Source: Actinomadura violacea (GTDB lineage Bacteria > Actinomycetota > Actinomycetes > Streptosporangiales > Streptosporangiaceae). Taken from it: a stretch of DNA of 64,000 bases. Position 1 is the stretch's first letter, and the number at the start of each line of letters is the position of its first letter. Positions 24,160-32,998 of this stretch are shown here, in pieces. The stretch covers positions 1-64,000 of the forward strand of contig NZ_JAGEPF010000047.1 in assembly GCF_017573465.1 (NCBI RefSeq). Reading direction: 5' to 3'. Made by a program: the position numbers and the translations under genes. The notes below the pieces were generated by a model that saw only the letters and a program-made list of their open reading frames with translations, made no database searches and was not told where the DNA came from.

Positions 24160-25629
24160 CTAGCGGGCGCGTTCCGCTCGGCTGGTGCCGAGGCAGGCCA
24201 GCACGGCGAGCGCGGACAGCGCCGCCATGCAGGCCAGCGCGTACCGGTAGCCGACGACGAGCTGCTGGACGCCCTGCCCCGAGACCCGCGACAGGTCCCC
24301 GGCGAACACGTGCGCGCGCAGCGCCGCCGGCACCGGCCCCGCGATGATCGAGAAGGCCAGGGCGGTGCTCACCACGACGCCGGTGTTCTGCACCATCAGC
24401 CGCATCGCGTTGACGATGCCGAGCCGGTGCGACGGCAGGCCGCTGAGCAGCGCCGTCGCGTTCGAGGGCAGGAACGTCCCCGACCCGGCGCCGAGCAGCA
24501 TCAGGCCCGCCGCGACCGCCGCGTACGGGACGTCCCGCGCGATCACCGCCAGCAGTTCGACCAGGCCGAGCGTGGTGAGGGCGGTGGCGGCCACCGTCAT
24601 CGTCCGGGCGCCGACGCGGTTCTCCAGGAAGCCGGCGCCGGTGGACGCCAGCACCGCGACCGCCGACATCGGCAGCACCTTGAGCCCGGCCGTGACGGGG
24701 TCGTCGCCCTGCGCGGACTGGAAGAACAGCGCGAGCAGCACGACGGCCCCCATCCGCGCGGTCGCGTTGAGGAACGTGGCGAGCTGCCCGAGCGCGAACG
24801 GGACGTCCCGGAACAGCGCGGTGTCGACGACGGGGCGGGCCGCGCGCCGCTCCACGGCGAGGAACACCGGCAGCAGCACCGCGAAGACCGCGACGCCGGC
24901 CAGCACGGCGGGGCTGTGCCAGCCACGCTCGTTGACCTGCGACAGCCCGAACAGGAGGCCGCCGAGCCCGGCGAGGACGAGCACGTTGCCGGGGACGTCG
25001 ACGCCGCGCTCGCGCGACGCCGCCTCCACGGGCCGCAGCGCGACGGCGCCCCAGACCAGGCACAGCACGCCGAACGGGACGTTGTACCAGAACACCCACC
25101 GCCAGCCGAAGGCGTCGGTGAGGTAGCCGCCGAGCGTGGGCCCGGCGAGTTGCGCGATGGAGAACGAGGCGGTGTAGACGCCCATGGCGCGGCCGAGCCG
25201 CTCGCGCGGGAACGCGTCGGTGACGATGGCGGCGCTGTTGGCCAGCAGCATCGCGCCGCCCGCGGCCTGCAGGACGCGCAGGCCGACGACCGTCCAGGCG
25301 GTCGGGGCGAAGCCGAGCAGCAGGCTCGCGAAGGTGTAGGCGCCGAGGCCGGACAGGTACATCGCGCGGCGGCCGAACATGTCGGCGAACCGTCCGAACA
25401 CCACGATGAGGACGGTGTTGGCCAGCATGAACGCCAGCAGCATCCAGTTCGCGGCGGCGGGCCCGGCGTGGAAGTGCCGCACGACCGAGGGCAGCGCGAC
25501 GTTGAGGGTGTTGCCGCCGAGGCCGGTCAGGACGCTCGCCAGGCTCACCGCGGACAGCGTCCACCAGGGGTCGCCGGGCCGTCCGGCGGCGGGCTCCTGG
25601 TGCCGGACGGCGGGCGTCGTCCCGGTCAC
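24160..25629 (-). CDS. MFS drug-type exporter, DHA2 (EmrB/QacA) family
   Basis: Integral membrane protein of 489 residues from a GTG at 25629, with about 14 predicted helices. Features: GGNTLNVALPSVVRHFHAGPA, the A-like motif FGRFADMFGRRAMYLSGL and motif C-like GPTLGGYLTDAFGWRWVFW. Proton-driven efflux of small molecules is the usual role. Divergent from the TetR-ferredoxin-P450 operon, sharing an AT-rich promoter with inverted repeats, so it may export a product or substrate of the P450. Confidence 0.9.
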   Translation of the reverse strand: MTGTTPAVRHQEPAAGRPGDPWWTLSAVSLASVLTGLGGNTLNVALPSVVRHFHAGPAAANWMLLAFMLANTVLIVVFGRFADMFGRRAMYLSGLGAYTFASLLLGFAPTAWTVVGLRVLQAAGGAMLLANSAAIVTDAFPRERLGRAMGVYTASFSIAQLAGPTLGGYLTDAFGWRWVFWYNVPFGVLCLVWGAVALRPVEAASRERGVDVPGNVLVLAGLGGLLFGLSQVNERGWHSPAVLAGVAVFAVLLPVFLAVERRAARPVVDTALFRDVPFALGQLATFLNATARMGAVVLLALFFQSAQGDDPVTAGLKVLPMSAVAVLASTGAGFLENRVGARTMTVAATALTTLGLVELLAVIARDVPYAAVAAGLMLLGAGSGTFLPSNATALLSGLPSHRLGIVNAMRLMVQNTGVVVSTALAFSIIAGPVPAALRAHVFAGDLSRVSGQGVQQLVVGYRYALACMAALSALAVLACLGTSRAERAR

Positions 25630-25686
25630 CCGGGCGCGCCGGCATCGACCATGCGGCGCCTCCCGGCCGACGAGACACGAAGCTCT

Positions 25687-25725
25687 TTCTAGATCTTGAT
25701 ACTAGAATTAAATTCGAGAATCTAG
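25687..25725. promoter_or_regulatory. AT-rich nested inverted repeats, candidate TetR operator
   Basis: TTCTAG-N9-CTAGAA (25687-25707), GAATTAAATTC (25705-25715) and CTAGAT...ATCTAG (25689-25725) overlap each other. This is the most AT-rich stretch in the area and lies just upstream of the -35 of the TetR gene. Confidence 0.6.
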
Positions 25726-25728
25726 CCC

Positions 25729-25758
25729 TTGACGGTACTGAATGAACGGTCTTTTAAT
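25729..25758 (+). promoter_or_regulatory. Probable promoter giving a leaderless transcript
   Basis: TTGACG (25729-25734) and TTTAAT (25753-25758) are separated by 18 bases. The ATG at 25766 lies 8 bases past the -10 box, where transcription should start, and no ribosome site is present. Confidence 0.6.
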
Positions 25759-25765
25759 TCCGTGC

Positions 25766-26404
25766 ATGGGCCGGATCGCGGGCGTCACGGCCGCCGAGAC
25801 GCGGGAGCGGCTGCTGCGCGCGGCAGCGGACGTCTTCGCCGAGCGCGGCTACGACGGCACGCGCGTCGCCGACATCGCGGCCGCCGCCGGCGTCAGCAAC
25901 GGCGCGCTGTACGCGCACTTCGGCTCCAAGGGCGAGCTGCTCGTCGCGGCGCTGCGCACGCACGGCCGGCAGATGCTCGCCGAGCTCGTCGCCGCCGACC
26001 CCGGGCGGCCCGTCACCGAGTCGCTGCTGATCATCGGGCGGTGGCTGCCGAAACGCCGCGACGCGCGCGGCCACCTGGTCGTGGAGGCGCTGGTGGCGGC
26101 CCGCCGGGACGCGGACGTGGCCCGGCCGATGCACGACTACATGGGCGAGCGCGCCGCGATGCTCGAGGAACTGGTGCGCGCCGCGCAGGCCGGCGGGGAG
26201 ATGGACGGCGCGCTGTCGCCGGACGCGATCGCGCACTTCTGCCTCCTGCTGGCGATGGGCAGCGTGCTGGTCCCCCCGGAGATGCACGGGGTCGGCGACG
26301 AGGAGTGGTCGGCGCTGCTGACCCGCGTCGTGGCGGCCTTCGCGCCGACCCGCCCCGCGGCGGAGGCGGCCGGTCCCGAAGCGGAGACAGGAGGAACGCG
26401 ATGA
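25766..26404 (+). CDS. TetR family transcriptional regulator, probably leaderless
   Basis: Regulator of 212 residues beginning MGRIAGVTAAETRERLLRAA. The helix-turn-helix reads TRVADIAAAAGVSNGALYAHF. I prefer the ATG at 25766 over 25742: the longer form contains a TTA codon, has no ribosome site and would overlap the -10 box. It heads an operon with ferredoxin (4-nt overlap region at 26401) and P450. It probably represses this operon and the divergent exporter from the palindromic region at 25687-25725. Confidence 0.85.
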   Translation: MGRIAGVTAAETRERLLRAAADVFAERGYDGTRVADIAAAAGVSNGALYAHFGSKGELLVAALRTHGRQMLAELVAADPGRPVTESLLIIGRWLPKRRDARGHLVVEALVAARRDADVARPMHDYMGERAAMLEELVRAAQAGGEMDGALSPDAIAHFCLLLAMGSVLVPPEMHGVGDEEWSALLTRVVAAFAPTRPAAEAAGPEAETGGTR

Positions 26405-26607
26405 AGGTGCGGATCGATCCCGGGCGCTGCCAGGGGCACGGCCGCTGCTACGACCTGGCCCCCGGCCTGTTCGGCGAGGACGACGAGGGCTACGGCACCG
26501 TCCTCGGCGACGGCACCGTCCCGGCGGACGGAGAGCAGGACGCGCGCCGCGCGGCGGCCAACTGCCCCGAGCGCGCGATCACCGTCGTGAAGGAGGCGGA
26601 GGCATGA
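26401..26607 (+). CDS. Small P450-type ferredoxin (3Fe-4S)
   Basis: Ferredoxin of 68 residues. Cysteines occur as CQGHGRC near the N-terminus and in NCPERAI near the C-terminus; the His in place of the second cysteine is typical of 3Fe-4S ferredoxins that serve actinobacterial P450s. Its start overlaps the TetR stop and its stop overlaps the P450 start (ATGA), so it is the natural electron donor of the next gene. No reductase gene is nearby. Confidence 0.93.
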   Translation: MKVRIDPGRCQGHGRCYDLAPGLFGEDDEGYGTVLGDGTVPADGEQDARRAAANCPERAITVVKEAEA

Positions 26608-27935
26608 CCACCGGCGACGAGACCACCACCCGCGAAGAGACCACCACCCGCGACGAGACGGGCGGCGCCGACGACGACCGCTTCACCCGCGGCTTCCAGG
26701 AGATGCGCGACAGCCGGCCGCTCGGCACCCGCAACGAGGTCGTCACCGGCCCGGTCGCGGACTGGGCGACCGACTTCTCGCACATGGAGCCCGAGTGGGC
26801 GGCCGACCCCTACCCGATCCAGGACGACCTGCGCGGACGCTGCCCGATCGCGCACACCGGCCGGTTCGGCGGCGGCTGGCTGCCGACCCGCTACGAGGAC
26901 GTCAGCGCGATCGCCTACGACACCGAGCGGTTCTCGTCCCGGTCGATCGTCATGAGCAACTTCCGCCCGCCGCTGGAGTCGGCGCCGGTCGGCGGGGTGC
27001 CGCCGATCTCGTCCGACCCGCCGTTCCACCACGACGCGCGCAAGCTGCTGCTCCCGGCGTTCACCAAGACGGCCGTCTCCCGGCTGGAGCCCGCGACCCG
27101 CGCGTTCTGCCACTCCCTCATCGACGGCCTGCAGGACGGCGACGTCGTCGACGCCGCCCGCGACTACGCCCAGCACATCCCGATGCGCGTCATCGCCGAC
27201 ATGCTCGGCTTCCCGCCGGAGGACGGCCCGAAGTTCCGCGAGTTCGTCGAGAACGCGCTGGAGGGCGTCAACCGGCCGCCCGACGAGCGCATCGCGCGGA
27301 TGGAGGAGCTGTTCGACTACCTGCTCGAACAGATCCGCGACCACGTCGACCGCCCGCGCGACGACCTCACCACCTACCTGATCAACGCCGAGCTGTACGG
27401 CCGCCGGCTCGACCCGTCGCACGTCTCCGGGACGATGGCGCTGCTGCTGATCGCGGGCATCGACACCACCTGGAGCGCGATCGGCGCGTCGCTGTGGCAC
27501 CTGGCGAGGACGCCCGCGGACCGGGAGCGGCTGGTCGCCGAACCCGGCCTGCTGCCGACGGCGATGGAGGAGTTCCTGCGCGCCTACGCGCCGGTGACGA
27601 TGGCGCGGCTGGTCAAGCAGGACATGCACTGGCGCGGCGCCGACATGAAGGCCGAGGACTGGGTCCTGCTGTCGTTCCCCGCCGCCAACCGCGACCCCGA
27701 CCAGTTCGACCGCGCCGGCGAGGTCGTCATCGACCGCGAGGTCAACCGGCACGCCGCGTTCGGGCTCGGCATCCACCGGTGCGTCGGCTCGCACCTGGCC
27801 CGGATGGAGCTGCGCGTCGCCCTCGAAGTCTGGCTCGAGCGGTTCCCGCGCTTCACCCTCGACGACCCGTCGGCGGTGACGTGGGCCGCCGGGCAGGTCC
27901 GCGGGCCCCGCACCCTGCCGCTGCGCGTCGGCTGA
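26604..27935 (+). CDS. Cytochrome P450 monooxygenase
   Basis: Soluble bacterial P450 of 443 residues. The haem ligand is Cys393 in FGLGIHRCVGSHLAR; the oxygen-activating I-helix reads LLIAGIDTTWSAIG; an ExxR-like MEEFLRAYAPV follows. The N-terminus has a low-complexity Thr/Glu repeat (ETTTREETTTRDET). Coupled to the ferredoxin gene. The sequence hints at a catabolic or xenobiotic-type bacterial P450, but the substrate is unknown. Confidence 0.95.
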   Translation: MTTGDETTTREETTTRDETGGADDDRFTRGFQEMRDSRPLGTRNEVVTGPVADWATDFSHMEPEWAADPYPIQDDLRGRCPIAHTGRFGGGWLPTRYEDVSAIAYDTERFSSRSIVMSNFRPPLESAPVGGVPPISSDPPFHHDARKLLLPAFTKTAVSRLEPATRAFCHSLIDGLQDGDVVDAARDYAQHIPMRVIADMLGFPPEDGPKFREFVENALEGVNRPPDERIARMEELFDYLLEQIRDHVDRPRDDLTTYLINAELYGRRLDPSHVSGTMALLLIAGIDTTWSAIGASLWHLARTPADRERLVAEPGLLPTAMEEFLRAYAPVTMARLVKQDMHWRGADMKAEDWVLLSFPAANRDPDQFDRAGEVVIDREVNRHAAFGLGIHRCVGSHLARMELRVALEVWLERFPRFTLDDPSAVTWAAGQVRGPRTLPLRVG

Positions 27936-27970
27936 CCGCTTCGGCCGACCGGGCCGGCTGACCGCGCCGC

Positions 27971-28014
27971 GCCCGGCTGACCGCGCCCGGCCGGCCGGGC
28001 GCGGTCAGCCGGGC
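27971..28014. terminator. Perfect 44-bp palindrome, bidirectional terminator
   Basis: Two 22-nt arms (27971-27992 and 27993-28014) are exact reverse complements with no loop. The element lies where the P450 and STAS genes converge and overlaps the STAS stop codon. The motif GGCTGACCGC also occurs at about 27929 and 27956. Confidence 0.75.
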
Positions 28015-28370
28015 CCGGCCTGCGGCAGCTCGTCGCGGATGTCGAAGACGCGCTCCAGGCCGGTGACCCGCAGCACGTTGCGAACCCGCTCGGTCGGGCG
28101 CACCATCACGAACCGCCCTTGCATCGCCGCGATCCGCTTGCTCGCGCGGATCAGCACGTTCAACCCCGACGAGTCGCAGAACGTCATGCGCGTCACGTCC
28201 ACGACGACCCGCGGCCGGCCCTGCGCGCCGATCGCCTTCGACAGGTGCTCGTCGAGCCGCCCGGCCGTGCCGAGGTCCAGCTCTCCGGCCACCGTCACGA
28301 CCGTCCACCCGTCGTGCTCGGCGACCCCGAAACTCGCGCCGCCGTCCGGCGCGCCCCCAGCGGCCCCCAT
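28005..28370 (-). CDS. STAS-domain anti-sigma factor antagonist
   Basis: Protein of 121 residues with a single STAS domain: VVTVAGELDLGTAGRLDEHL and the phosphorylation site TFCDSSGLNVL (Ser67/Ser68). In partner-switching systems the unphosphorylated form frees a sigma factor from its kinase/anti-sigma partner. No anti-sigma kinase is adjacent. The PP2C phosphatase at 4745-6031 is of the type that activates such proteins. Confidence 0.92.
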   Translation of the reverse strand: MGAAGGAPDGGASFGVAEHDGWTVVTVAGELDLGTAGRLDEHLSKAIGAQGRPRVVVDVTRMTFCDSSGLNVLIRASKRIAAMQGRFVMVRPTERVRNVLRVTGLERVFDIRDELPQAGPG

Positions 28371-28409
28371 GCGCTCACCCTCCGATCGGTTCCCCGGCGC
28401 GCCGGGGGG

Positions 28410-29438
28410 TCACCGGCGCAGGAGCCGTGCGGCGCCCACCGCGGCCCCCGTGGCGGCGGCCCCCGCCGTCGCCGCGCCCACCAGGTACTTGTGCTTGGCG
28501 GCCCACAGCTGCGGGCTGTGCGGATGCGCCTCCTCGTCGAACCGCCCGTGCGCGCCGTAGTCGTGGCCGCCGGCGTCGTCGGCGGGCTCCCACAGGTTCG
28601 CGGCCTGGTCGCGCGGGCGCTTCTGGTCGGTCTGCTGCGAGGAGAACGCGGTCCGCGCCAGGTAGCGGTCCAGCAGCCCCGCGGCGAACTTGTTCGCGAC
28701 CAGCGTGCCCACCGTGCTGCCGCCGACCCAGTACTCGCGGCGGCGCGGATGCTCCGCCGCGTACAGCAGCGCGTCCGCCGCGATCTCCGGCTGGTAGATC
28801 GGCGGGACCGGCTGCGCGCGGCGCGGCAGCCGCGACAGCACCCAGCTGAACTGCGGGGTGTTGACGCCCGGCATCTCCACCATCGTCACCTTGACGCCGG
28901 GGCACTCGTGCAGGAGCTCGGCGCGCAGCGCGTCGTGGAACCCCTGGACGGCGTGCTTGGCGCCGCAGTACCCGCTCTGCAGCGGGATGCCCCGGTACGC
29001 CAGCGCCGACCCGCACTGGACGATGACGCCGCGCTCGCGCGGCATCATCCGCTTGAGCGCCGCCCGCGTGCCGTTGACGTAGCCGAGGTAGGTGACCTCG
29101 GTGATCCGCTTGAACTCGGCCGGCTCGATCTCCCAGAACGGGGCGAACACCGACGAGAACGCCACGTTCACCCACACGTCGATCGACCCGAGCTCGTCTT
29201 CGACGCGCTGCGCGGCCTGCTCCACCCGGTCGTCGTCGGCGACGTCCACGCTGATCGGCAGCGCCCGCCCGCCGGCCCGCTCGACGTCGTCGGCGGCGCC
29301 GTCCAGGCCCTCCTCACCACGGGCGAGCAGGGCGATCCGCGCGCCGCGCGCGCCGAAGGCCCGCGCGGCGGCGCGTCCGATGCCGCCGCTGGCCCCGGTG
29401 ATCACGACGACGCTGTCCCTGTCGATCCCGTACTTCAT
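28410..29438 (-). CDS. Short-chain dehydrogenase/reductase with C-terminal extension
   Basis: SDR of 342 residues from an ATG at 29438 with GGAGGG upstream. The cofactor motif is VVITGASGGIGRAAARAFG; the catalytic residues sit in VQCGSALAYRGIPLQSGYCGAKHA (Ser, Tyr, Lys). About 90 residues follow the core: a charged linker and a Gly/Ala-rich tail ending in Arg (AATAGAAATGAAVGAARLLR), which may contact the membrane. Function not assigned. It may share a transcript with the downstream STAS gene. Confidence 0.9.
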   Translation of the reverse strand: MKYGIDRDSVVVITGASGGIGRAAARAFGARGARIALLARGEEGLDGAADDVERAGGRALPISVDVADDDRVEQAAQRVEDELGSIDVWVNVAFSSVFAPFWEIEPAEFKRITEVTYLGYVNGTRAALKRMMPRERGVIVQCGSALAYRGIPLQSGYCGAKHAVQGFHDALRAELLHECPGVKVTMVEMPGVNTPQFSWVLSRLPRRAQPVPPIYQPEIAADALLYAAEHPRRREYWVGGSTVGTLVANKFAAGLLDRYLARTAFSSQQTDQKRPRDQAANLWEPADDAGGHDYGAHGRFDEEAHPHSPQLWAAKHKYLVGAATAGAAATGAAVGAARLLRR

Positions 29439-29534
29439 CGCGGCCCTCCAAACCGGCTCGGTCAGCACAGATCAGCAGTGCCCGCACAGACGCGTCCGTA
29501 ACGCGCCGGGGCGCGGCGGCCGGACTTCGCCGCC

Positions 29535-30740
29535 CTACGCGGCGCACAGCGGAAGGCACAGGACCATGCAGGTGCCGGACGGCCGGTCGGCGACGCGCAG
29601 CGTGCCCTCGTGGGCGTCGGCGATCTGGCGGGCGATCGCCAGCCCGAGGCCCGTCCCCTCGGGTTCGCGGCTGCGCGCGTCGGGACGGCGGTAGAACCGG
29701 CGGAAGACCGCCTCCCGCTCGCCCGCCGGGATGCCCGGGCCGTCGTCGACCACCTGCAGGACGGCCAGCCCGTCGTCGCAGCCGAGCAGCACCTCCACCC
29801 GGCTGCCCGCGTGCCGTTCGGCGTTGGACACCAGGTTGCTCAGCAGCCGCGCCAGCCGTACCGCCGACCCGCGCACCCGCAGCCCGTGCTCCAGCCGCGC
29901 GGTGAGCGCGACGCCGGGATCGTGGCCGGCCAGTTCCTCCTCGACGAGCCGGGCCAGGTCCACGGTCTCGGTGAGGACGGGCGGGCCGGCCTCCAACCGG
30001 GCCAGCTCCAGCAGGTCCGCGACGATGTCGCCGAGCCGGTCGGCGTCGTGCAGCGCCGCGTGCAGGATCGCCTCCGAGTCCGACTCGGGGTCGGTGAGCG
30101 CGAGCTGCAGGCGGGTCTGCAGGCCGGTGAGCGGCGCCCGCAGGTCGTGCGAGGTGTCGGCGACCGCCTGCTGCTGCCGGCGCAGGGCGTCGTGCAGCGC
30201 CGCGTTCGCCCGCTCCTCCTCTTCGCGGGCGCGGTGCAGCCGCTGGTTGACCTCCTCCAGCTCCCGGGTCCGGGCGAACAGCTCGGCCTCCACCGCCTCG
30301 ACCTGGTCTTCGGGCGACGTGCCGGAAGGGTGCGCCTCGCGCAGCTGCCGGATGTAGGAGGTCACCTCCTCCGCCCGGTGGATGAGGGCCGTGACCGTGC
30401 CGTCCGGGGCCTGCAGCGAGGCGTTGCGGATGCTCCAGTACCGCTCCTCGTACGTGCCGGGGCACTCGGGGTCCTCCACGTCGTAGCGCTGGAGCGGCAT
30501 GATGTCGGTCTCGCCGGACTCCGCCACCCGCTCCAGGGAGGCCCGCACCTCGGCCATGCCGTGCCCTTCCGGGCCGCCGGGGAAGACCTTGTAGAAGGGG
30601 CGTCCGATCAGCTGCTCGCGTGAGTGCCCGGCGAGCCGTTCGTAGGCGCGGTTGACCGTGACGTACCGCAGGCCGGGCGTGAACACCGCGCAGCCGACCG
30701 GCATCGCATCGAAGACCGCCGACAGGTCGATCTCGGCCAT
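29535..30740 (-). CDS. PAS-domain sensor histidine kinase
   Basis: Cytoplasmic kinase of 401 residues, without a clear membrane segment. PAS domain about residues 5-130 (CAVFTPGLRYVTVNRAYERL), coiled coil about 140-190, H-box with phospho-His (VADTSHDLRAPLTGLQTRLQ), N-box (LLSNLVSNAERHAGS), G1 (VVDDGPGIPAGE) and G2 (EGTGLGLAIARQI). No response regulator gene is adjacent, so it is an orphan kinase here. Confidence 0.9.
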   Translation of the reverse strand: MAEIDLSAVFDAMPVGCAVFTPGLRYVTVNRAYERLAGHSREQLIGRPFYKVFPGGPEGHGMAEVRASLERVAESGETDIMPLQRYDVEDPECPGTYEERYWSIRNASLQAPDGTVTALIHRAEEVTSYIRQLREAHPSGTSPEDQVEAVEAELFARTRELEEVNQRLHRAREEEERANAALHDALRRQQQAVADTSHDLRAPLTGLQTRLQLALTDPESDSEAILHAALHDADRLGDIVADLLELARLEAGPPVLTETVDLARLVEEELAGHDPGVALTARLEHGLRVRGSAVRLARLLSNLVSNAERHAGSRVEVLLGCDDGLAVLQVVDDGPGIPAGEREAVFRRFYRRPDARSREPEGTGLGLAIARQIADAHEGTLRVADRPSGTCMVLCLPLCAA

Positions 30741-30810
30741 CTTCTCTATCTATCCATTCAGGGCAAAAAGCCGGAATGCCGCAGGCATCTCGGCTGCAAA
30801 AACCCCGCCC

Positions 30811-32859
30811 TCACCCGGGCACGGACGGGCCGCGGCCGCGCCGCACGAACCGCGCGGCGGCCGCCTCCGGTGGCCCGGCCGGCTCCGGCGCCTCCGCGGC
30901 GCCGAGCTCCTCGATCACGTCGCGCATGGCGCCGCACAGCGCGTCCATGTCGGCCACCAGCGTCGCTTCCGCGCTGATCCCCATGTTCAGCATCCCGCTC
31001 CAGCCGAGCGCGCCGACCGCGAGCGGCGCGCCCGGCCCGGTCGGGACGATCGGGTGCGCCACCGCCATCGGGGCGCCGGCGAGCCGCGCCGGCGTGTTCG
31101 TGCCGGGGAGGTTCGTGGCGATCGCCTGGAACGTCCGGCCGCCGTACACGGCCCGCGCGAACGCGCCGTGCAGTACCGGCGGCAGCGCCCGCGCCGCCCG
31201 CTGCATCACGAACGCCGAGGCCAGCGCCCGGGTGCCGGAACGCAGCCGCTTGGTGGCCGCGGCCAGGGCGCGCAGCCGCTCGATCTCCGGCATCGGCCCG
31301 TACGGCAGGTCGACCATGACCGCCGAGGTGTGGTTGCCCTCGGGCGGCACCTCCGGCCCGCCCGTCATCAGCGGCACCGCGACCCGCAGGGCGCGCCCGC
31401 CCTCCGGCCCGGCGGCGGCCGGCCCGACCCGCCGCAGCCCGCCCGCCAGCGCGCACAGCACCACGTCCGTCACCCGCACGCGGTGCTTGCGGGCGAGGTC
31501 GCGGACCACCGGCATCGGCAGCCGGAACGTGCCGAACGCCCGCTCGCCGGTGCCGCTCGAAGGCAACCGGGTCCGCTGCCGCGACTCGGTCGCCAGCTGC
31601 GCGATCCCGACGAGCGTGCCGAGCGCGCGGCGCGTCGCCGACGGCCCGGCGCCCGCGACCGGCAGCGCGTCCGGGGGAGTGAGCAGCCGCAGCACATGGG
31701 TGATCACCCCCATGCCGTCGGCGACGACATGGTGCATCAGGAAGACCACCGCCGCCCGGTCGGGCGCGTAGCCGCGCACCAGGACCATCCGCCACATCGG
31801 CCGGTCGCGCGGCAGCGTCTCGCTCTGCAGCGCGCCGACCAGCGCGTTGAGCCCCGCGTCGCCGCTCTCGGCGAGGACCGCCTCGCGCACGTGCCAGTCC
31901 CAGTCGATCAGCGGGTGCTCGACCCAGCGGCGCCGCCGCACCCGCGACGCGGGCGACAGCCGCTGGCCGAGCCGGGGCAGCTCGTCCAGCCTCCCGCGCA
32001 GCGTCGCGATCACGTCCTCGCGGCTCGGCGTCCCGTCCGGCGTGTCGAGGAAGATCAGCCCGCCGACGTGCTGCGGCGTCCGGTCCGACTCGACGGCCAG
32101 GAAGAACGCGTCCTCGGGCGGGACGACCGGACGGCTCCGGCGGCCGGGGTCCCGGTCGGTCACGACGTAGGCGAACCAGACCACGACGACCGCGCCCGCC
32201 GCGTCCAGCACGTAGTGGTTCGCGGTCGCCACGATGACGTAGAGCGTGAGGAAGACGTGCAGGAGGCTCGCCGCCTGCAGGGACCGCCGCACCGGCAGCC
32301 GGGCCAGCTCGACGCTCACCCACAGCGCCCACGCGACGTGCAGCGACGGCATGGCCGCGAGCCGGTCGGCGTGGTCGACGACCGGGCTGCCCCACGAGCC
32401 CCAGGTGCCGTGCGCCAGCACGGTGTCGACGAATCCGAGGTCGGGCGCGAGGCGCGGCGGCGCGACCGGCCACAGCGCGAAGCAGACCGCGCCGATGACG
32501 TTGATCAGCGCGAACGCGGTGCGCGCGACGCGGTACCGGTCGGGATGCCGGCGGTACAGCCAGGCCAGCACCCACAGCGTGCTGACCACGTAGACGGTGG
32601 CGTACTCGTAGTTCGCGGCGACGGCGAGGGTCCGGTGGCCGGCGAGCCAGTCGTTGAGCGGCCGCTCGGCGGCGATGTGCAGCGTCCGCTCCAGGTCGTG
32701 GATCTGCCGGCCGTGGTCGGCGGCGGCCGCGTGCCGGTCGCCGATCGGGACGGCGGCGGCGACGGCGTACAGGGCGAACAGCGACAGCCCGAACGCGAGT
32801 TCGCGCGCGAGCGGGGGGCGGCGGCCCGGAAGCGCGGAGGGGGCGGTTTCTGGGGTCAC
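30811..32859 (-). CDS. PAP2-type phosphatase fused to wax ester synthase/diacylglycerol acyltransferase
   Basis: Bifunctional protein of about 682 residues. Residues about 20-235 are a membrane PAP2 (Aur1-like) domain with several helices and motifs AAMPSLHVAWALW and ATANHYVLDAAG. Residues about 245-665 are a WS/DGAT acyltransferase with the catalytic MHHVVADGMG and the C-terminal block NLPGTNTPARLAGAPM. Together the domains could turn phosphatidic acid into diacylglycerol and then triacylglycerol. The GTG at 32859 is chosen; a TTG one codon earlier is also possible. Divergent from the hopanoid operon. Confidence 0.87.
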   Translation of the reverse strand: MTPETAPSALPGRRPPLARELAFGLSLFALYAVAAAVPIGDRHAAAADHGRQIHDLERTLHIAAERPLNDWLAGHRTLAVAANYEYATVYVVSTLWVLAWLYRRHPDRYRVARTAFALINVIGAVCFALWPVAPPRLAPDLGFVDTVLAHGTWGSWGSPVVDHADRLAAMPSLHVAWALWVSVELARLPVRRSLQAASLLHVFLTLYVIVATANHYVLDAAGAVVVVWFAYVVTDRDPGRRSRPVVPPEDAFFLAVESDRTPQHVGGLIFLDTPDGTPSREDVIATLRGRLDELPRLGQRLSPASRVRRRRWVEHPLIDWDWHVREAVLAESGDAGLNALVGALQSETLPRDRPMWRMVLVRGYAPDRAAVVFLMHHVVADGMGVITHVLRLLTPPDALPVAGAGPSATRRALGTLVGIAQLATESRQRTRLPSSGTGERAFGTFRLPMPVVRDLARKHRVRVTDVVLCALAGGLRRVGPAAAGPEGGRALRVAVPLMTGGPEVPPEGNHTSAVMVDLPYGPMPEIERLRALAAATKRLRSGTRALASAFVMQRAARALPPVLHGAFARAVYGGRTFQAIATNLPGTNTPARLAGAPMAVAHPIVPTGPGAPLAVGALGWSGMLNMGISAEATLVADMDALCGAMRDVIEELGAAEAPEPAGPPEAAAARFVRRGRGPSVPG

Positions 32860-32998
32860 CAATCTCTAGTAACCCAAAAACTTGGCCTATACACATATAT
32901 ATAGCCGGTTCGCGTTTACCAGGCGATCAACGGGTAATGGGGATCGGTGCGACCGGCAGAGCGCCGCCCCGCCCCGCGCGCCGCCCCCAAAGGAAACG
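32860..32998. promoter_or_regulatory. AT-rich divergent promoter region, acyltransferase/hopanoid operon
   Basis: The stretch around 32868-32925 is unusually AT-rich (CTATACACATATATATAG at about 32887-32904) and must drive the hopanoid operon to the right and the PAP2-acyltransferase to the left. No clear operator was recognised. Confidence 0.5.
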
